Translations under genes and position numbers: made by a program
Source: Diatrype stigma
Lineage: Eukaryota > Ascomycota > Sordariomycetes > Xylariales > Diatrypaceae
Direction: 5' to 3'
Assembly (NCBI GenBank): GCA_022225965.2
Contig: JAKJXP020000116.1
Span: forward strand, 1-23,188
DNA length: 23,188 bases
Shown: one piece after another, positions 21,117-23,188 of the stretch
How the letters are laid out: the number at the start of each line of letters is the position of its first letter
Numbering within the stretch: the stretch's first letter is position 1
The notes under the pieces: model-generated
What the model saw: only the letters and a program-made list of their open reading frames with translations
Told to the model about the DNA's origin: nothing
Database searches by the model: none

Positions 21117-22184
21117 CTATTCGGTTCCTGCCCGACACGACGCCACGCACCAGCTCCGGTAGTTCTCCACCAGCACGTACACGATCTCGGAATCCTCTTC
21201 GGTCCCATTGATACCCCCGAGCACGGCCTCCACCACTGTCTCAACAACCTCGGTGAGCACCGTCTCGAGGGCCCACATGAACGCCAGAACGAACAGCAGG
21301 AGCACGAGCCACAAGGCTACGAGCTGCAGCTTCTTCCCTAGCCGCCGCAGATACACCTTCGCCAAGGGCTCGATGGGAGTGGCCCTGGGCTTGGGTTCTT
21401 CCTCATCGTCGTCCGCCCAGCCGTAATCGTAGCTGCAGCTGTAACCCCAACCGGACGTACTCGCATCCGAACCCGGACCCGCATCCGAATTCGTATCCGC
21501 CTCCGCGCTCGCATGATAGTCGACTCCGGCGCCAGTTTCCGCTCTACGACTTCCGAAGGCGGCGGAGAAAGGCCAGGAGAAACAGCGCCGAATGGCTCCC
21601 AGCAAAGCTCTACCGCGGCTGCCGAATCCATGTCCTTGCTGCTCTCGCTCGAGCCGTCTTTGCTCGGCCTCCCACTCCCGCTGCATCCGCTCCTCGTGCA
21701 GCCGGCCGGCCCACGCCTCGCGGCCGCCGCGCATCAGGTTCGACGGGTACCGCGGGCCGGGCTCCATGTAGTAGTAGTACGACTGCTCCTCGGCCTCCCA
21801 GGCAGCCTCGTCGGCCTCCCGCTGCACCTCCTCGGGCGTGGGGATGTAGGGTGGGGGCGAGGAGCCGGAGCTGGCACTCCAGCAGGTGGGCGGCCCCAGT
21901 CGTCGCTGGCGCTCGGCCGATCGCGAGTAGGCCGTCGGGCAGAAGGACGAGCCCGCCGCGCCCGGGAGGAAGCGCGAGCCCGAGCTCGAGCCTGAGGATG
22001 AGGCTGAGGCTGAGGCTGAGGCTGAGTATGGGGACCCGGGTGGAGAGGGGGAGGGGGAGGGAGAGGCAGAGAAGGCGCCGAAGGGTCGGTACATGGCGTT
22101 GTGGGGGGAGCGGTTGTACCATTGCACCTCTGGGCTTTGGTGGCGGTATTGGTGGTGGTAGCGAGTGGAATGTGTTCCGAACAT
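21117..22184 (-). CDS. Uncharacterised single-pass membrane protein, 355 aa
   Basis: This is a single-exon gene with ATG at 22182-22184 and stop at 21117-21119. I do not recognise the family. The N-terminal ~70 residues are low in complexity, with SPSPSPSP and an (SA)n run (about 54-61) encoded by a six-base DNA repeat. A P/Y-rich segment contains PPPYIPTPEEV, followed by charged helices (about 119-133 and 161-183, for example LHEERMQREWEAEQ). An acidic stretch (WADDDEEEPKP) comes before the one clear membrane helix at about 287-309 (LQLVALWLVLLLFVLAFMWA), flanked by basic residues on its N-terminal side (LRRLGKK). By the positive-inside rule the long N-terminus faces the cytosol, and the 46-residue tail, with an NGT sequon at 326-328, would be lumenal or external. 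The gene is convergent with the ligase gene. GC bias makes the opposite strand open in places. Probably a lineage-restricted fungal protein. Confidence 0.68.
   Translation of the reverse strand: MFGTHSTRYHHQYRHQSPEVQWYNRSPHNAMYRPFGAFSASPSPSPSPPGSPYSASASASASSSGSSSGSRFLPGAAGSSFCPTAYSRSAERQRRLGPPTCWSASSGSSPPPYIPTPEEVQREADEAAWEAEEQSYYYYMEPGPRYPSNLMRGGREAWAGRLHEERMQREWEAEQRRLEREQQGHGFGSRGRALLGAIRRCFSWPFSAAFGSRRAETGAGVDYHASAEADTNSDAGPGSDASTSGWGYSCSYDYGWADDDEEEPKPRATPIEPLAKVYLRRLGKKLQLVALWLVLLLFVLAFMWALETVLTEVVETVVEAVLGGINGTEEDSEIVYVLVENYRSWCVASCRAGTE
21990..22026. repeat. GAGGCT hexanucleotide repeat inside coding sequence
   Basis: GAGGCT units repeat four times with flanking degenerate copies. 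On the coding (-) strand they encode the alternating Ser-Ala run of the membrane protein, so copy-number change would keep the frame. Confidence 0.7.
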
Positions 22185-23105
22185 GGTGTCGATGGGTGAT
22201 TGGAGTCTCTGGTTGTTCTAATTGGTGTTGAAAGGTTACGATGGTACTGATGATGAGGTGGCGGTTGTTATGGGTGGTTAAATGGTCTGGCTTCCAGGGT
22301 ACTGTTGTACTGCACAAGTCTATTCGGGGTTTGATAAGGATGTAGCCTGGGCTGTTCGGGATTGATAGCCTGAAGGCTTGGCTGTTGTGGTGATGAATTG
22401 GAAGTGCAGAAATTTTCTTCGCGGTGTTGGAATTGGGTACTGGGCTGTATTAGTTACGTTGCCTGTTTCTGTTGATGGCTGGTGGGTGATTCACGGTACA
22501 GGTGGCAGACAGGTCGTCGTACTTCTGGCGAGTCACTGGTACTGATCTCGAACCGTGAAATTGGTGCCAGTACTTCGCTGATGGGTAGATGGATAGTGGC
22601 TAAGGTGGGAGAGGATGAATCATGAGAGAAATTGGGACTCTTCAGGATTGAAGATAACGTAACGAATCGCAATTGTCTTGCGTACGAAATGGAGATGCTG
22701 GTGCCAACGTGGTTCAGCGTGGGAAAACTAGGTACGTATGGTGTAGGTCAAGGAGAGGGCTTGCTTAGGTCCGGGAAAGGTACTTCACGGCAGAGGGGAT
22801 CGCATGTAGTTGCGAACAGGATTATTCAATTCTCCAGGACCTCGCCAATTTGCAGTGGGCATATCCCAACATGTAAAAGGTACAATTTCCCAGTGCTGGC
22901 TGCACATGGTGAGAGATGACTACAGGCCTAAACCCGACAGCTGGATTGCAATAACGCATTGCCACATGATCCGAATAGCACAAGACTTTTACAGTCATTA
23001 TGTATCTACCTACAACCACCCCTACGTACCTGGTAGTCTGGCATCTTCTTCGAATCCCACGGGTGCGAGAAGATACTGTATGTGGTCTCGGTCCTCGACT
23101 CACCT

Positions 23106-23106
<1 letters not shown>
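22185..23106. other. Upstream region of the membrane-protein gene, no further gene seen
   Basis: About 900 bases that would contain the promoter and leader of the - strand gene. Short frames on both strands (22454-22672 -, 22632-22919 +, 22822-23103 -) show no recognisable content and mostly lack good ATG starts. The CT-rich leader expected on the - strand is visible just above 22184. Confidence 0.4.

Positions 23107-23188
<82 letters not shown>
23107..23188. repeat. Poly-G homopolymer, 82 bases, at the window end
   Basis: The last 82 bases are all G. A run this long at a contig edge is most easily explained as an assembly or sequencing artefact (for example two-colour-chemistry poly-G) or as extension into a real G tract that could not be resolved. 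It is not telomeric repeat (TTAGGG). Confidence 0.9.

Noticed and set aside
21513..22231. + strand open frames opposite the membrane protein
   Set aside because: Low-complexity Arg/Pro/Ser translations of GC-rich antisense sequence.
23040..23075. TTCGAATCCC, resembling a tRNA T-loop
   Set aside because: No matching acceptor stem, D-arm or anticodon arm could be folded around it on either strand.
1..23188. Biosynthetic gene cluster or other co-ordinated new system
   Set aside because: No synthase, cytochrome P450, transporter or cluster regulator accompanies the epoxide hydrolase; gene functions and orientations do not suggest a shared pathway.

Overview
The window looks like nuclear DNA of a filamentous ascomycete (Pezizomycotina). 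Real genes are split by introns of about 55-65 bases (one of 110) with GT..AG ends and CTAAC/CTGAC/CTAAT-type branch sites. Signal peptides, a mitochondrial targeting sequence and an SFL1-type heat-shock-factor regulator all fit this. No bacterial operon, CRISPR array, rRNA, tRNA or intact transposon could be recognised. A run of 20 C near the left edge and 82 G at the right edge suggest that this is a whole contig broken at homopolymers.

Layout. The left ~13.5 kb is gene-poor. It holds an unrecognised two-exon gene (266-779) and two small secreted cysteine-rich proteins, each with six mature cysteines (1773-2283, whose first exon is only two codons, and 4952-5403). It also holds a four-exon epoxide hydrolase (6338-7714) whose catalytic residues are all visible after splicing. 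From 7715 to 13773 there is about 6 kb with no gene I can defend, only short microsatellites, tandem duplications and weak reading frames.

The right ~9.5 kb is compact and looks like conserved core genome: an SFL1-like HSF-domain transcription factor (13774-15762, + strand, five exons), a lysine-rich probably nuclear/nucleolar protein (17052-18038, - strand), the mitochondrial succinyl-CoA ligase beta subunit (18938-20524, + strand, four exons) and an unrecognised single-pass membrane protein (21117-22184, - strand). The nuclear protein and the ligase are divergent and share a ~0.9 kb promoter with two CCAAT boxes.

The genes do not form an obvious pathway or biosynthetic cluster. The main contrast is a sparse region carrying secreted, effector-like small proteins and a detoxification/secondary-metabolism-type hydrolase beside a dense housekeeping block. 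I found no convincing new multi-gene system. The best candidates for novelty are the two secreted cysteine-rich proteins, the 266-779 gene and the membrane protein. All exon boundaries were inferred by eye from reading frame, splice consensus and family motifs.
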